Source: Curtobacterium salicis
GTDB lineage: Bacteria > Actinomycetota > Actinomycetes > Actinomycetales > Microbacteriaceae
Length of the DNA stretch: 64,000 nt
Direction: 5' to 3'
Assembly (NCBI RefSeq): GCF_011759505.1
Contig: NZ_JAAOYO010000003.1
Span: 62,001 to 126,000 of the forward strand
Shown one piece after another: positions 8,444 to 19,279 of this stretch. Within the stretch, counting starts at the first letter, position 1, and the number at the start of each line of letters is the position of its first letter. Below the pieces are notes generated by a model. That model had not been told where the DNA came from, made no database searches, and saw only the letters and a list, made by a program, of their open reading frames with translations. A program made the translations under genes and the position numbers.

Positions 8444-10219
8444 ATGACGACCACGACGGACCTCGCCGCACGACTGCGCGAGCTCCCCGACGACGCGCTG
8501 GAACGACTCGTTCTGGCACGCGCTCTCCCGACCGCCGCACTCGGCGAGTCCGGTCCGCAGCACATCGCGGACTTCTTCGACCTGGCCGAGGCACTGCGCA
8601 CCGACGACGCGGTGGACGCCGCGATCGAGCGACTCCCCCGCCGTGCGCTCGTCGCCCTCCGCGACGGCGGCTCACCGGAGGACCTCGCGCCCGCGGTCGC
8701 CCTCGGGCTCGCCGACGACGCCGGCGCGGTGGACGACGCGGTCGCCGCCCGCCTGGCCGCCCGACCGGAACTCGTCACGGACGCTCCGGGAGGCGCGGCA
8801 CCCGCCCGCCCCGACACCTCCGACCGCCAGTCGGTCGCGGATGACGACCGGTCCCGCGCTGCCGGTGCCGAGCACGCCTTCGAGACGCTCACGGTGCTGG
8901 CCGAGCTCCTCCGCGCCGCCGACGCCGGCGCCGTCCGGGAACTCGCGAAGGGCGGCATCGGCGCGCCCCTCGCCCGACAGCTCGGTGAACGGACGGGCGC
9001 TGACGCCACCGCGGTGCCGGACCGTCTGGCCCTGCTCGACCGGGTCGGGGCAGCGCATCCCGAGGACGGGTCGTGGAAGGTCTCGGACAGCGGCCACACC
9101 TGGCTCCGGTCCTCGTGGCCGGAACGGTGGGTGGCCGTCGTCCACGACTGGCGCGCCGCACTCGACCCGGCCGTCGCCGAGGTCCTGGACCTGGCCGACG
9201 ACGACCTCGGCGACCTCGTGTCGCTCGGACGCTGGGCCTACCCGGCCGGTTCGCGCTGGCTCGACGCGGCACTGCTCGACGCCGCCGGCACGGCACGGGT
9301 CCTCGGGCTCGCGGTCGACGGTCGGCTGACCACGACGGGCCGGGTGCTCCTCGGCGACGACCCGGACGCCGCACGCTCCGCCGCCAGCGCCGACCTGCCC
9401 CGCACCGTCGACGGGGTGTACCTGCAGCCCGACCTCACGGTCATCGCTCCGGGCCCGCTCGCCCCTCAGGACGACGACGACCTCCGCGCCGTGGCCGACC
9501 TCGAGGCGCCGGGGCTGGCCGCGCGCTACCGCGTCTCGGAGGACTCGATCCGTCGGGCGCTCCGCGACGGCCGCACCCGCGACGACGTGGTGGCCCTGTT
9601 CACCCGGATCGGCGCCACCGAGGTCCCGCAGCCGCTCACGTACCTCATCGACCAGGTCGCGACCCGTGACGGCAGCGTCGTGGTGGACCGTGGCGAGGGC
9701 GACCTCGGATCGGTGCTGCACGGCACCCCCGAACAACTCGACCTCATCGGGGTCGACGCCGAGCTGCGCCAGCTGGCGTGGGAGCGGCCCGACCTGACCA
9801 CCCTCGTGACGAAGTACCCGCCCCACGTGGTGGCGAGCGCGCTCGAGGACCAGCGGTACCCGGCCGTGCTCGCAGCCGGGGCGCGCCCGGAGACGCGATC
9901 CGGGCCTCCCGTCCGACGACGCGCACCGAGCCGGTCCCCGGAGCAGGCGGCACGGGCGCTCGTCGAGCGCCTGCGCCTGACGACGGAACGCGGCGACGCG
10001 GAACCGGAGCAGGAGTGGCTGGCCCGGCAGATCGACATGGCGGTGCGCGGACGGACCCCGATCCGCGTCACCGTGCGGATGCCGGACGGATCGGAGCGGC
10101 CGTTCTCGATCGTGCCGACCTCGGTCGCCGCCGGACGCGTCCGCGGCAAGGACACGGCGGTCGACGTCGAACGGACCCTGCCGCTGTCGCTCGTCGTCGG
10201 CATCGAGAGCGACGCCTGA
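8444..10219 (+). CDS. Helicase-associated domain protein next to XPB
   Basis: A 591-residue protein of the actinobacterial family annotated as helicase C-terminal-like (Helicase_C_3). The most conserved part is near residues 320-450 (VYLQPDLTVIAPGPL, YRVSEDSIRRAL, PLTYLIDQVATRDGSV). It has no Walker motifs, so it is not a helicase itself. It sits directly upstream of an XPB-type helicase, an arrangement recalled also for the Rv0862c-Rv0861c pair of mycobacteria, which suggests a partner or regulatory subunit in DNA repair. The ATG at 8444 has AAGGA just upstream. Confidence 0.85.
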   Translation: MTTTTDLAARLRELPDDALERLVLARALPTAALGESGPQHIADFFDLAEALRTDDAVDAAIERLPRRALVALRDGGSPEDLAPAVALGLADDAGAVDDAVAARLAARPELVTDAPGGAAPARPDTSDRQSVADDDRSRAAGAEHAFETLTVLAELLRAADAGAVRELAKGGIGAPLARQLGERTGADATAVPDRLALLDRVGAAHPEDGSWKVSDSGHTWLRSSWPERWVAVVHDWRAALDPAVAEVLDLADDDLGDLVSLGRWAYPAGSRWLDAALLDAAGTARVLGLAVDGRLTTTGRVLLGDDPDAARSAASADLPRTVDGVYLQPDLTVIAPGPLAPQDDDDLRAVADLEAPGLAARYRVSEDSIRRALRDGRTRDDVVALFTRIGATEVPQPLTYLIDQVATRDGSVVVDRGEGDLGSVLHGTPEQLDLIGVDAELRQLAWERPDLTTLVTKYPPHVVASALEDQRYPAVLAAGARPETRSGPPVRRRAPSRSPEQAARALVERLRLTTERGDAEPEQEWLARQIDMAVRGRTPIRVTVRMPDGSERPFSIVPTSVAAGRVRGKDTAVDVERTLPLSLVVGIESDA

Positions 10220-10277
10220 CGGTCGTGCTGTGGACAACCGGGTCACGCACCAGCTGCGCCGCCTAGGCTGATCCGTC

Positions 10278-11975
10278 ATGAACGGACCGCTGATCGTGCA
10301 GAGTGACCGCACCGTGCTGCTCGAGGTCGCGCACCCTCAGGCAGAGGACGCCCGACACGCGCTGGCGGTGTTCGCCGAGCTCGAGCGCGCACCGGAACAC
10401 GTGCACACCTACCGCATCACGCGGCTCGGGCTGTGGAACGCGCGCGCTGCCGGACACGACGCGGCCTCGATGATCGACACGCTCGAGCGGTTCGCGAAGT
10501 TCCCGGTGCCGCAGAGCGTGACGGTGGACATCGAGGACACCGTCTCGCGGTACGGCCGGCTCGTGATCCGGCGTGAGGAGCGCGAGGACGCCCCCGTCAT
10601 CGCGAACTCCCCGGGGGAAGAACTCGAGCAGCAGCCCGCACTCGTGCTCACCGCGTCCGACCCGGCTGTCCTCGCCGAGGTCGTCCGGTCCAAGCGGATC
10701 CAGCCACTGCTCGGCGAGCGACGCTCCGAGAACGCCGTCGAGCTGCAGGCGTGGGCCCGCGGCCAGGTGAAGCAGGAACTCGTGAAGATCGGCTGGCCGG
10801 CCGAGGACCTCGCCGGCTACACGCCCGGGCAGCCGCACCCGATCGACCTCGACACCGCCGACTGGGACCTCCGGCCGTACCAGCACGAAGCGGTCGACAG
10901 CTTCTTCCAGCAGGGTTCCGGCGTCGTCGTGCTGCCCTGTGGCGCCGGCAAGACGCTCGTCGGCGCCGGGGCGATGGCGACCGTCAAGGCGACCACGCTC
11001 ATCCTCGTCACCAACACGGTGTCGGCGCGGCAGTGGCGGACGGAGCTCCTCCGCCGGACGACCCTGACCGAGGACGAGATCGGCGAGTACTCCGGCAGTG
11101 TCAAGGAGATCCGGCCGGTCACGATCGCGACCTACCAGATCCTCACGGCCCGCCGGAAGGGCGTGTACACGCACCTCTCGCTCCTCGACGCGCTCGACTG
11201 GGGCCTCGTGGTCTACGACGAGGTGCACCTGCTGCCGGCACCCGTCTTCAAGCTGACGGCGGACCTCCAGGCCCGGCGCCGCCTCGGACTGACGGCGACC
11301 CTCGTGCGCGAGGACGGGCGCGAAGGCGACGTCTTCTCCCTGATCGGGCCGAAGCGCTACGACGCTCCGTGGAAGGAGATCGAGGCGCAGGGCTACATCT
11401 CCCCGGCCGAGTGCTACGAGGTCCGGATCGACCTGTCGCACGAGGACCGCCTGGAGTACGCGGCGTCGAGCGACGACGAGCGGTACCGGCTGGCGGCCAC
11501 CTCGCCGGCGAAGACGCCCGTCGTGCGCGACCTCATCGAGAAGCACCGCGGTGAACAGATCCTGGTGATCGGGCAGTACATCGACCAGCTCGACGAACTC
11601 GCCGCGTCCCTCGACGCCGCCGAGATCACCGGTGCGACGCCGGTCGAGGAGCGCGAGCGGCTGTACCAGGCGTTCCGCGAGGGCCGCATCGACGTGCTCG
11701 TCGTCTCGAAGGTCGCGAACTTCTCGGTCGACCTGCCCGACGCGACCGTGGCGATCCAGGTGTCGGGCTCGTTCGGGTCCCGGCAAGAAGAAGCCCAGCG
11801 ACTCGGCCGACTGCTGCGACCGAACAAGGACGGTGTGCCGGCGTCGTTCTACACGCTCGTCACCCGCGACACCGTCGACCAGGACTTCGCGCAGAACCGG
11901 CAGCGCTTCCTCGCCGAGCAGGGGTACTCGTACACGATCCTCGACGCCGACCAGGTGGCCGCGCCCGTCGCGTAG
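10278..11975 (+). CDS. xpb: Bacterial XPB DNA repair helicase
   Basis: A 565-residue superfamily 2 helicase (3'-5' unwinding, nucleotide excision repair type). An N-terminal damage-recognition-like domain precedes the core. Motif I is LPCGAGKTLVGA (about residue 220), motif II is YDEVHLLPAP (DEVH), motif III is LTATLVRED, and motif VI is EAQRLGRLLRP. Length and motif order match bacterial XPB. The preceding gene encodes the usual helicase-associated partner. TAGGCT lies eight bases before the ATG with no Shine-Dalgarno, so a leaderless transcript is possible. Confidence 0.93.
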   Translation: MNGPLIVQSDRTVLLEVAHPQAEDARHALAVFAELERAPEHVHTYRITRLGLWNARAAGHDAASMIDTLERFAKFPVPQSVTVDIEDTVSRYGRLVIRREEREDAPVIANSPGEELEQQPALVLTASDPAVLAEVVRSKRIQPLLGERRSENAVELQAWARGQVKQELVKIGWPAEDLAGYTPGQPHPIDLDTADWDLRPYQHEAVDSFFQQGSGVVVLPCGAGKTLVGAGAMATVKATTLILVTNTVSARQWRTELLRRTTLTEDEIGEYSGSVKEIRPVTIATYQILTARRKGVYTHLSLLDALDWGLVVYDEVHLLPAPVFKLTADLQARRRLGLTATLVREDGREGDVFSLIGPKRYDAPWKEIEAQGYISPAECYEVRIDLSHEDRLEYAASSDDERYRLAATSPAKTPVVRDLIEKHRGEQILVIGQYIDQLDELAASLDAAEITGATPVEERERLYQAFREGRIDVLVVSKVANFSVDLPDATVAIQVSGSFGSRQEEAQRLGRLLRPNKDGVPASFYTLVTRDTVDQDFAQNRQRFLAEQGYSYTILDADQVAAPVA

Positions 11976-12048
11976 CCGGACGAGCACGCCTAGCCGACAC
12001 ACGAACTGCTCACAGCAAGCGGCCAGGGAACAGCCAGATGATGGTCAC

Positions 12049-12744
12049 ATGACCGACGGACCCAAGATCCTCATCGTCGACGACGAGCCGAACATCCGCG
12101 ATCTCCTCACGACCTCGCTTCGCTTCGCCGGTTTCGCGGTGCGGGCGGTCGGGAACGGGGCACAGGCGATCTCCGCCGTGCTCGAAGAGGAGCCGGACCT
12201 CATCATCCTCGACGTCATGCTCCCCGACATGAACGGCTTCGGCGTCACCAAGCGCCTCCGTTCCTCGGGCTACACCTCGCCGATCCTCTTCCTCACGGCG
12301 AAGGACGACACCGAGGACAAGATCACCGGCCTCACGGTCGGCGGCGACGACTACGTGACGAAGCCGTTCTCCCTCGACGAGATCGTCGCCCGCATCAAGG
12401 CGATCCTCCGTCGCACCATGAACGACGAGGAAGACGCGATCATCCGCGCCGGCGAACTCACGATGGACCAGGACACGCACGAGGTCACCATCGGGGACGC
12501 GCAGATCGAACTCTCCCCCACCGAGTTCAAGCTGCTCCGCTACCTCATGCTCAACCCGAACCGCGTGCTCTCGAAGGCCCAGATCCTCGACCACGTCTGG
12601 GAGTACGACTTCAACGGCGACGCCGGCATCGTGGAGTCCTACATCTCGTACCTCCGTCGGAAGCTCGACCAGTACTCGGCCGAGCCGATCATCCAGACCA
12701 AGCGCGGGTTCGGCTACATGCTCAAGGCCTCCAAGGCTTCCTGA
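12049..12744 (+). CDS. OmpR-family response regulator
   Basis: A 231-residue regulator: receiver domain (acidic pocket VDDEPN, phospho-acceptor Asp in LIILDVMLPDMNG, KPF lysine) and OmpR-type winged helix (LSPTEFKLLRYLMLNPNRVLS, RRKLDQ). It pairs with the histidine kinase 68 bp downstream. The sequence style is close to mycobacterial TrcR-like regulators, but the stimulus is unknown. The start at 12049 gives the standard MTDGPKILIVDDE opening; the Shine-Dalgarno is weak. Confidence 0.9.
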   Translation: MTDGPKILIVDDEPNIRDLLTTSLRFAGFAVRAVGNGAQAISAVLEEEPDLIILDVMLPDMNGFGVTKRLRSSGYTSPILFLTAKDDTEDKITGLTVGGDDYVTKPFSLDEIVARIKAILRRTMNDEEDAIIRAGELTMDQDTHEVTIGDAQIELSPTEFKLLRYLMLNPNRVLSKAQILDHVWEYDFNGDAGIVESYISYLRRKLDQYSAEPIIQTKRGFGYMLKASKAS

Positions 12745-12812
12745 GCAGTCACAGCTGACTGTCGGCGGTCGTCGGGTTCTCCCCGGCGGCCGCCGCTTAG
12801 TGTTGGGGAAGC

Positions 12813-14522
12813 ATGCACGCGCGAATGAGTCACTGGTGGGACGCGATCTCCCTCCGCACCAAGATCACCGGGATCACCGTCCTCCTGGTCGCGCTCGGCC
12901 TGCTCGTCGCCGGGCTCGGCACGATGACGGTGCTGAGCACGTACCTGATGCGGCAGCTCGACACCCAGGTGACGACCACGAGCTCGCAGCTCGAAGGCCA
13001 GAACGTCAGCGACGGCGAGCAGTACTGCAAGCTGTCGATGGTGCTCGAGAAGAGCTCGTACGTGGCCGCGTACGACGGCGGCGGCGAGCAGATCTGCGAC
13101 ACACAGTCACCGTCGCAGCCCGACGTCTCGCGCGTCCGCTTCTCGTCGGCGGCCTCGACCGCGGTCCCCTTCAGCCTGTACGACAAGCAGCACAACCACG
13201 AGTGGCGCGCGCAGGTCATCCCCGCGAACCTGCAGAACCTGTCCACCGGAGCGACCGAGACGGGCTACGTCCTCGTCGCGGTCTCCAGCGCCGGCACCGA
13301 CCAGACCATCGCGCAGTTCACCGTCATCTTCCTGCTGTTCGGCATCTCCGTGATCCTGCTCGGGGCGATGCTCACGCGCCTCCTCGTCACCGCCACGTTC
13401 GACCCGCTGCGGAACGTCGAGGACACGGCTGCGCGCTTCGCCGCCGGGGACTTCAACCAGCGCCTCGACGCGGACACACCGAACACCGAGGTCGGGCGTC
13501 TCAACCGCTCCCTCAACGCCATGCTCGAGCGGATCGACGACGCGTTCGAGGACCGCGAGCGCACGATCGACCAGATGCGCCGTTTCGTCGGTGACGCCTC
13601 GCACGAGCTCCGGACGCCGTTGGTCTCGCTGCGGGGCTACGCCGAGCTCTACCGGATGGGTGCACTCCGCAAGGAAGAGGACGTCGCGCAGGCGATGGAC
13701 CGTATCGAGAAGGAAGCCAAGCGGATGGGCCTGCTGGTGCAGGACCTGCTGCAGTTGGCCCGCATCGACGAGTCCAAGCCGCTCGAGCTCGGGCCGGTCG
13801 ACCTCGTCACGATCGCCCGTGACTCCGCCCTCGACACGATGGCCTCCAACCCCGACCGCGAGATCCAGGTCCTGGTCGAGGACGCTCTGACCGGCGAGAA
13901 CGTCCCACAGGCAGTCCGGCCGATGAGCTCCTTCGGCGCCGCGGCCGAGGGTTCCGGCAGCCCGGCCGCCCCCGCGTCACCGTCGCTCAACACCACCGGT
14001 CCGATCGCCTTCTCGCGCCAGACCATCGCGCGCCTCCGGGCTCGACGCACGCGCGCGATGAGCCTGGACACGAAGAACCCGACCGACGAGACCACTCCGC
14101 TGCCGACGATCGTGCTGCCGAAGCGGCCACCCATCGTCCTGGCCGAGGAGAACAAGGTCCGGCAGATCGTCACGAACCTGATGGGCAACGCCATGCGGTT
14201 CACCGAGCACGACGACCCGATCGAGATCGGCATCGGCGTGGACGACGAGCGCGAGATGGCCCACATCGACGTGATCGACCACGGCGAGGGCATTCCGCCG
14301 CAGCTGCGCGAGAAGATCTTCCAGCGGTTCTGGCGTGCCGACACGAGCCGCGCGCGGGACACCGGTGGTTCGGGCCTCGGGCTCGCGATCGTGTCCGGCA
14401 TCGTGCACGCGCACCACGGGTCGGTCGAGGTGTTCGACACCCCGGGCGGCGGTGCGACCTTCCGCGTGTGGTTGCCCCTGCTGCCGCGCGAGGGCGCTCC
14501 CAGCACTCCCGCCTTGTCCTGA
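12813..14522 (+). CDS. Membrane sensor histidine kinase with long linker insert
   Basis: A 569-residue kinase. TM1 (residues about 20-42) and TM2 (about 170-194) flank an extracytoplasmic sensor of about 125 residues with two Cys (QYCKL and EQICDT) that may form a disulfide. HAMP, then the phospho-acceptor His in GDASHELRTPLVSLRGY (about residue 264), N box IVTNLMGNAMRF, G1 DHGEGIPP, G2 GGSGLGLAIV. Between about residues 364 and 436 an extra Ser/Ala/Pro-rich insert separates the DHp domain from the ATP-binding core. ATG 12813 has GGGGAA six bases upstream; another ATG at 12825 is possible. Confidence 0.9.
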   Translation: MHARMSHWWDAISLRTKITGITVLLVALGLLVAGLGTMTVLSTYLMRQLDTQVTTTSSQLEGQNVSDGEQYCKLSMVLEKSSYVAAYDGGGEQICDTQSPSQPDVSRVRFSSAASTAVPFSLYDKQHNHEWRAQVIPANLQNLSTGATETGYVLVAVSSAGTDQTIAQFTVIFLLFGISVILLGAMLTRLLVTATFDPLRNVEDTAARFAAGDFNQRLDADTPNTEVGRLNRSLNAMLERIDDAFEDRERTIDQMRRFVGDASHELRTPLVSLRGYAELYRMGALRKEEDVAQAMDRIEKEAKRMGLLVQDLLQLARIDESKPLELGPVDLVTIARDSALDTMASNPDREIQVLVEDALTGENVPQAVRPMSSFGAAAEGSGSPAAPASPSLNTTGPIAFSRQTIARLRARRTRAMSLDTKNPTDETTPLPTIVLPKRPPIVLAEENKVRQIVTNLMGNAMRFTEHDDPIEIGIGVDDEREMAHIDVIDHGEGIPPQLREKIFQRFWRADTSRARDTGGSGLGLAIVSGIVHAHHGSVEVFDTPGGGATFRVWLPLLPREGAPSTPALS

Positions 14523-14589
14523 CGCCGGCCCGGGCCCCGGGGCCCGCCGCCCGGGCCCGCGCTCGCGCCCGCGCCCGAGGCCCGCGCTC

Positions 14590-14613
14590 GAGATGCCGTA
14601 ATTCCGGAACCTC
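14590..14613. repeat. 24-bp palindromic element, member 1
   Basis: GAGATGCC-gtaattcc-GGAACCTC with extra flanking GCTC/GAGC complementarity (14586-14617). It belongs to the family GAGRTGCCNNAATNNNGGNAYCTC found also at 15719, 15750, 30177 and 30208. A half-like remnant follows to about 14640. Confidence 0.7.
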
Positions 14614-14652
14614 GAGCACCGAGGCGGCGAAGTTCTGGCACCACGGCGTCGC

Positions 14653-15570
14653 TCATGCGGTGAGTCGCGCTCCCTCGTGGCGGGCGGCTCGGCTCTCCAT
14701 CCGCCGCTGCTCGAAGGCCTGGCGCAGTCGCTCGAACACGAGAGCCGGACGGGCAGCGTCGAGCGCCGTCGCGTGGACCACCATCCACCCCTCGACGTTG
14801 AACGCGGTCGACCGCCGCTGGTCATGGCGGAAGGTGCCCGGATCCCGGTGGTGGTCTCCGTCGTACTCGAACGCGATCCGGAGTTCTGGCCAGGCCAAGT
14901 CGACGCGGCCGAGGAACGTCCCGTTGGAGGCGAAGACGTCCACGTTCACCGCCGGTTCGGGGAATCCCGCGTGGACGAGTCGGAGGCGCATCCGGCTCTC
15001 CATCGGTGACTCGACGCCGGAGCGGATCAGCTCGAGGGCCTCCCGAGCGCGCCGCGCATTCCGTCCGCCCGACGGGACGGCGTCCGCGAGGTCATCGACG
15101 GTGGCCAACCCCGAGGGCCCGACGAAGTAGTCGCCGATGACGACGAGGTCCTCGAGGGTCACGATCCCCGCGCATTCGTACCAGGTCCTCCCGGGGGCGC
15201 TGATCCGAACCCCACGTCGCGTCCGCACATCGCACGCTGATCGGCTTCGGTGCGGGGTGACCTGGGGCCGTCGCATGATCGGTGAGCCGCTCTCCGAGGT
15301 GACGTGCACGGGTTCCTCGGCTTCTGGGCCAGGCACCGGCGCTCCCCACAGCCGCGCGGCTGTGACGTGGCTGAAGAACTGGTTCGGGCGCATGACGAGG
15401 CTCACGGCCTCGACACGGCTGACGTGTTGCTCCGCCGGGGCGCAGACGCCGTGGATCGGAGCGGCGAGATCTGTGCGCATGAGCCGCGCGCGCGGGACAC
15501 CGGCGGCGACGGCTTCACTGACGCGGAACGGACGACGGAACGGACTGGGACGAGCAGGAGATCTGGGCAT
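14653..15570 (-). CDS. DUF559-type (Vsr-like) endonuclease-domain protein
   Basis: A 305-residue protein. The N-terminal part resembles AbiEi-type proteins (FRVSEAVAAGVPRARLMRTD, HVTAARLWGAP). The C-terminal part is a DUF559/Vsr-like PD-(D/E)XK nuclease fold: GRVDLAWPELRIAFEYDGD with candidate metal-binding Asp and Glu, then HHRDPGTFRHDQRR and WMVVHAT. Such genes are common, often as several paralogues, in Microbacteriaceae and have no known role. No AbiEii-like toxin gene is adjacent. The start at 15568-15570 fits the domain but has no clear Shine-Dalgarno. Palindromic elements lie on both sides. Confidence 0.75.
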   Translation of the reverse strand: MPRSPARPSPFRRPFRVSEAVAAGVPRARLMRTDLAAPIHGVCAPAEQHVSRVEAVSLVMRPNQFFSHVTAARLWGAPVPGPEAEEPVHVTSESGSPIMRRPQVTPHRSRSACDVRTRRGVRISAPGRTWYECAGIVTLEDLVVIGDYFVGPSGLATVDDLADAVPSGGRNARRAREALELIRSGVESPMESRMRLRLVHAGFPEPAVNVDVFASNGTFLGRVDLAWPELRIAFEYDGDHHRDPGTFRHDQRRSTAFNVEGWMVVHATALDAARPALVFERLRQAFEQRRMESRAARHEGARLTA

Positions 15571-15718
15571 GCCGCGAGTGTCTGACGCCGTCACCGGAAC
15601 CAGGCACGTGCCCGCTGGACCTGTGGAGGACGAGGTGGGCTGAGCCTCCTGTGCCGGAGCGGCGGCTGGTGGGAGCGAAGCCGCGCGAGGTGCCACGACT
15701 CGCCGCCGCCACCCCGCC

Positions 15719-15742
15719 GAGGTGCCCGAATTCGGGCATCCC
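15719..15742. repeat. 24-bp palindromic element, member 2
   Basis: GAGGTGCCCGAATTCGGGCA plus TCCC; the central 14 bp TGCCCGAATTCGGGCA core is a near-perfect palindrome around AATT. Confidence 0.7.
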
Positions 15743-15749
15743 AGCGCGC

Positions 15750-15773
15750 GAGGTGCCGGAATTGTGGGACCTC
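15750..15773. repeat. 24-bp palindromic element, member 3
   Basis: GAGGTGCC-ggaattgt-GGGACCTC, same outer GAGGT/ACCTC arms and AATT centre as the other members. Confidence 0.7.
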
Positions 15774-15842
15774 GGGCCGCGCACCGGCCGCGCACCGCCC
15801 GCGCACCGGCCGCGCGCGCCCGCGCACGCACCGCGCACGCGG

Positions 15843-15877
15843 AAGGGCCCCCGCACGCGAAGCGTACGAGGGCCCTT
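15843..15877 (-). terminator. Terminator of groEL
   Basis: Arms AAGGGCCC (15843-15850) and GGGCCCTT (15870-15877), with a second inner stem ACGC-GAA-GCGT. It lies 16 bp beyond the groEL stop. Confidence 0.75.
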
Positions 15878-15893
15878 GCCGAGCAGGTGCGGA

Positions 15894-18119
<2,226 letters not shown>

Positions 18120-18272
18120 TCAGCACCGAAGTGAGGACCTGTCGCGATCACGGGGTGACCACTGGTGACTCTGACCGAGTGTCACGATTTCGGCAAGGGG
18201 TGTGACACGTATTTCACGCAGCGATCCCCGATCCGCAACGTGCCGGAAACACAGCAGCCCGGAACGGTCGTC

Positions 18273-18887
18273 TCAGCCGGCGTAGTCCGACCCGAGGACG
18301 ACCGAGACGTCCGCGTTCGGGAACGCCGCCGACTGCTGCACGGCGGACGTCCCGAGCGACTGCGCGATGCCCTGCGCGAGGGCCGCCTGCGACTCCTGCT
18401 GGTAGTACACGACGGTCTGCGTCGACCCGGTCGTCCCGGCGTCGCCCGTCGACGTCACCGTCCAGCCGGCCGTCCCGAGCTTCGTCGCGGCGTTCGCGGC
18501 CAGACCCGTCGTCGACGTCCCGTTGAGCACGACGAGCGTCGTCGCCCCCTGGTCGGACGGGGACGCACCCGCGGCCGGTGCGGGGGTCTCGGTGGCCGTC
18601 CCGCCGGGCTGCTCGGACGCATCGGAACCGGCCGACGCGCTGCCGGACGGCGTCGAGGTCGCCGAGGAGGACGGCGCCGAGGTCGCGCCACCGCTGCCCT
18701 CGTTGAACTGCACGCTGCCGTTGACGAGTGCGAGCACGAGCACGCCGACGCCGACGAGGACGCCCGTGGCGAGGGCCGCCCAGGCGAACACGATCCACCC
18801 GCCACCGCGACGGGCGGCACCGCGGTGCGCACCGACCCGGGGGCCGTCGGCGACGTCGTCGAACCGGTCTCGCGGGAATCTCGTCAT
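18273..18887 (-). CDS. LytR C-terminal-domain membrane protein
   Basis: A 204-residue protein: cytoplasmic N-terminus, one transmembrane helix (about residues 31-56), a Ser/Thr/Pro-rich linker, then a LytR_C domain (TTLVVLNGTSTTGLAANAAT, residues about 115-200). The family occurs alone or at the end of LytR-CpsA-Psr cell-wall ligases; it probably acts outside the membrane in wall assembly. The ATG overlaps the stop codon of the upstream DUF3263 gene (ATGA). Confidence 0.85.
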   Translation of the reverse strand: MTRFPRDRFDDVADGPRVGAHRGAARRGGGWIVFAWAALATGVLVGVGVLVLALVNGSVQFNEGSGGATSAPSSSATSTPSGSASAGSDASEQPGGTATETPAPAAGASPSDQGATTLVVLNGTSTTGLAANAATKLGTAGWTVTSTGDAGTTGSTQTVVYYQQESQAALAQGIAQSLGTSAVQQSAAFPNADVSVVLGSDYAG

Positions 18888-19222
18888 CGTTCCTCTTCAC
18901 GTCCTTCGTGGTCGGCCGGGGGCGCGACGAAGCTGCGGGCAGCGCGGGCACTCGTCCGGGCCCGGCGGAGACGCTGCAGCCGTGTCACGAGCTGCGGGTC
19001 GTACGCCAGCGCCGCCGGTGAGTCGATCACCCGGTTCAGCACCTGGTAGTACCGGGTCGGCGACATGTCGAACTCGACACGGATCTCCGCCTCTTTCGTC
19101 CGGTCGTGTCGCGCCCGCTCGTGCTCGAACGCGAGCACGTGCTTGGCGAGCTCGGTGAGCTCGTCGGTGGGGAGGGCGGTCACGCTGGTTCCGATCGCGG
19201 GCGGGTTGCAGGTCTCGCACAT
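18884..19222 (-). CDS. DUF3263 family small protein
   Basis: A 112-residue actinobacterial protein. The core (TKEAEIRVEFDMSPTRYYQVLNRVIDSPAAL...DPQLVTRLQRLRRAR) looks like a small helix-turn-helix domain of the DUF3263 type. A basic C-terminus follows. It is coupled by ATGA to the LytR_C gene. The first residues (MCETCNPP) include a CxxC but are weakly supported; a GTG about 12 codons later is an alternative start. Confidence 0.75.
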   Translation of the reverse strand: MCETCNPPAIGTSVTALPTDELTELAKHVLAFEHERARHDRTKEAEIRVEFDMSPTRYYQVLNRVIDSPAALAYDPQLVTRLQRLRRARTSARAARSFVAPPADHEGREEER

Positions 19223-19279
19223 CGTAGGGGCGCTCGGCAGGTCGACCCTGGCACGGCGCTGGACTGTCGCGGAACCCGC

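Larger units (their letters stand above)
15571..15842. other. Gene-free, repeat-rich stretch between DUF559 gene and groEL
   Basis: No convincing gene. It holds two 24-bp palindromes (15719-15742, 15750-15773), a related GCGCGAGGTGCC fragment near 15683, and GCGCACCG-type GC-rich short repeats (about 15778-15840) leading into the groEL terminator. Confidence 0.6.

Noticed and set aside
14653..15570. AbiE toxin-antitoxin system
   Set aside because: The N-terminus is AbiEi-like, but no AbiEii nucleotidyltransferase gene is adjacent and the C-terminus is a DUF559 nuclease.
18179..18208. GTGTCAC/GTGACAC inverted repeat considered as a GlxR/CRP operator
   Set aside because: The half-sites are 16 bases apart and the nearby TGTGA...TCACG has an 8-base centre instead of 6, so it does not fit the CRP-family site.
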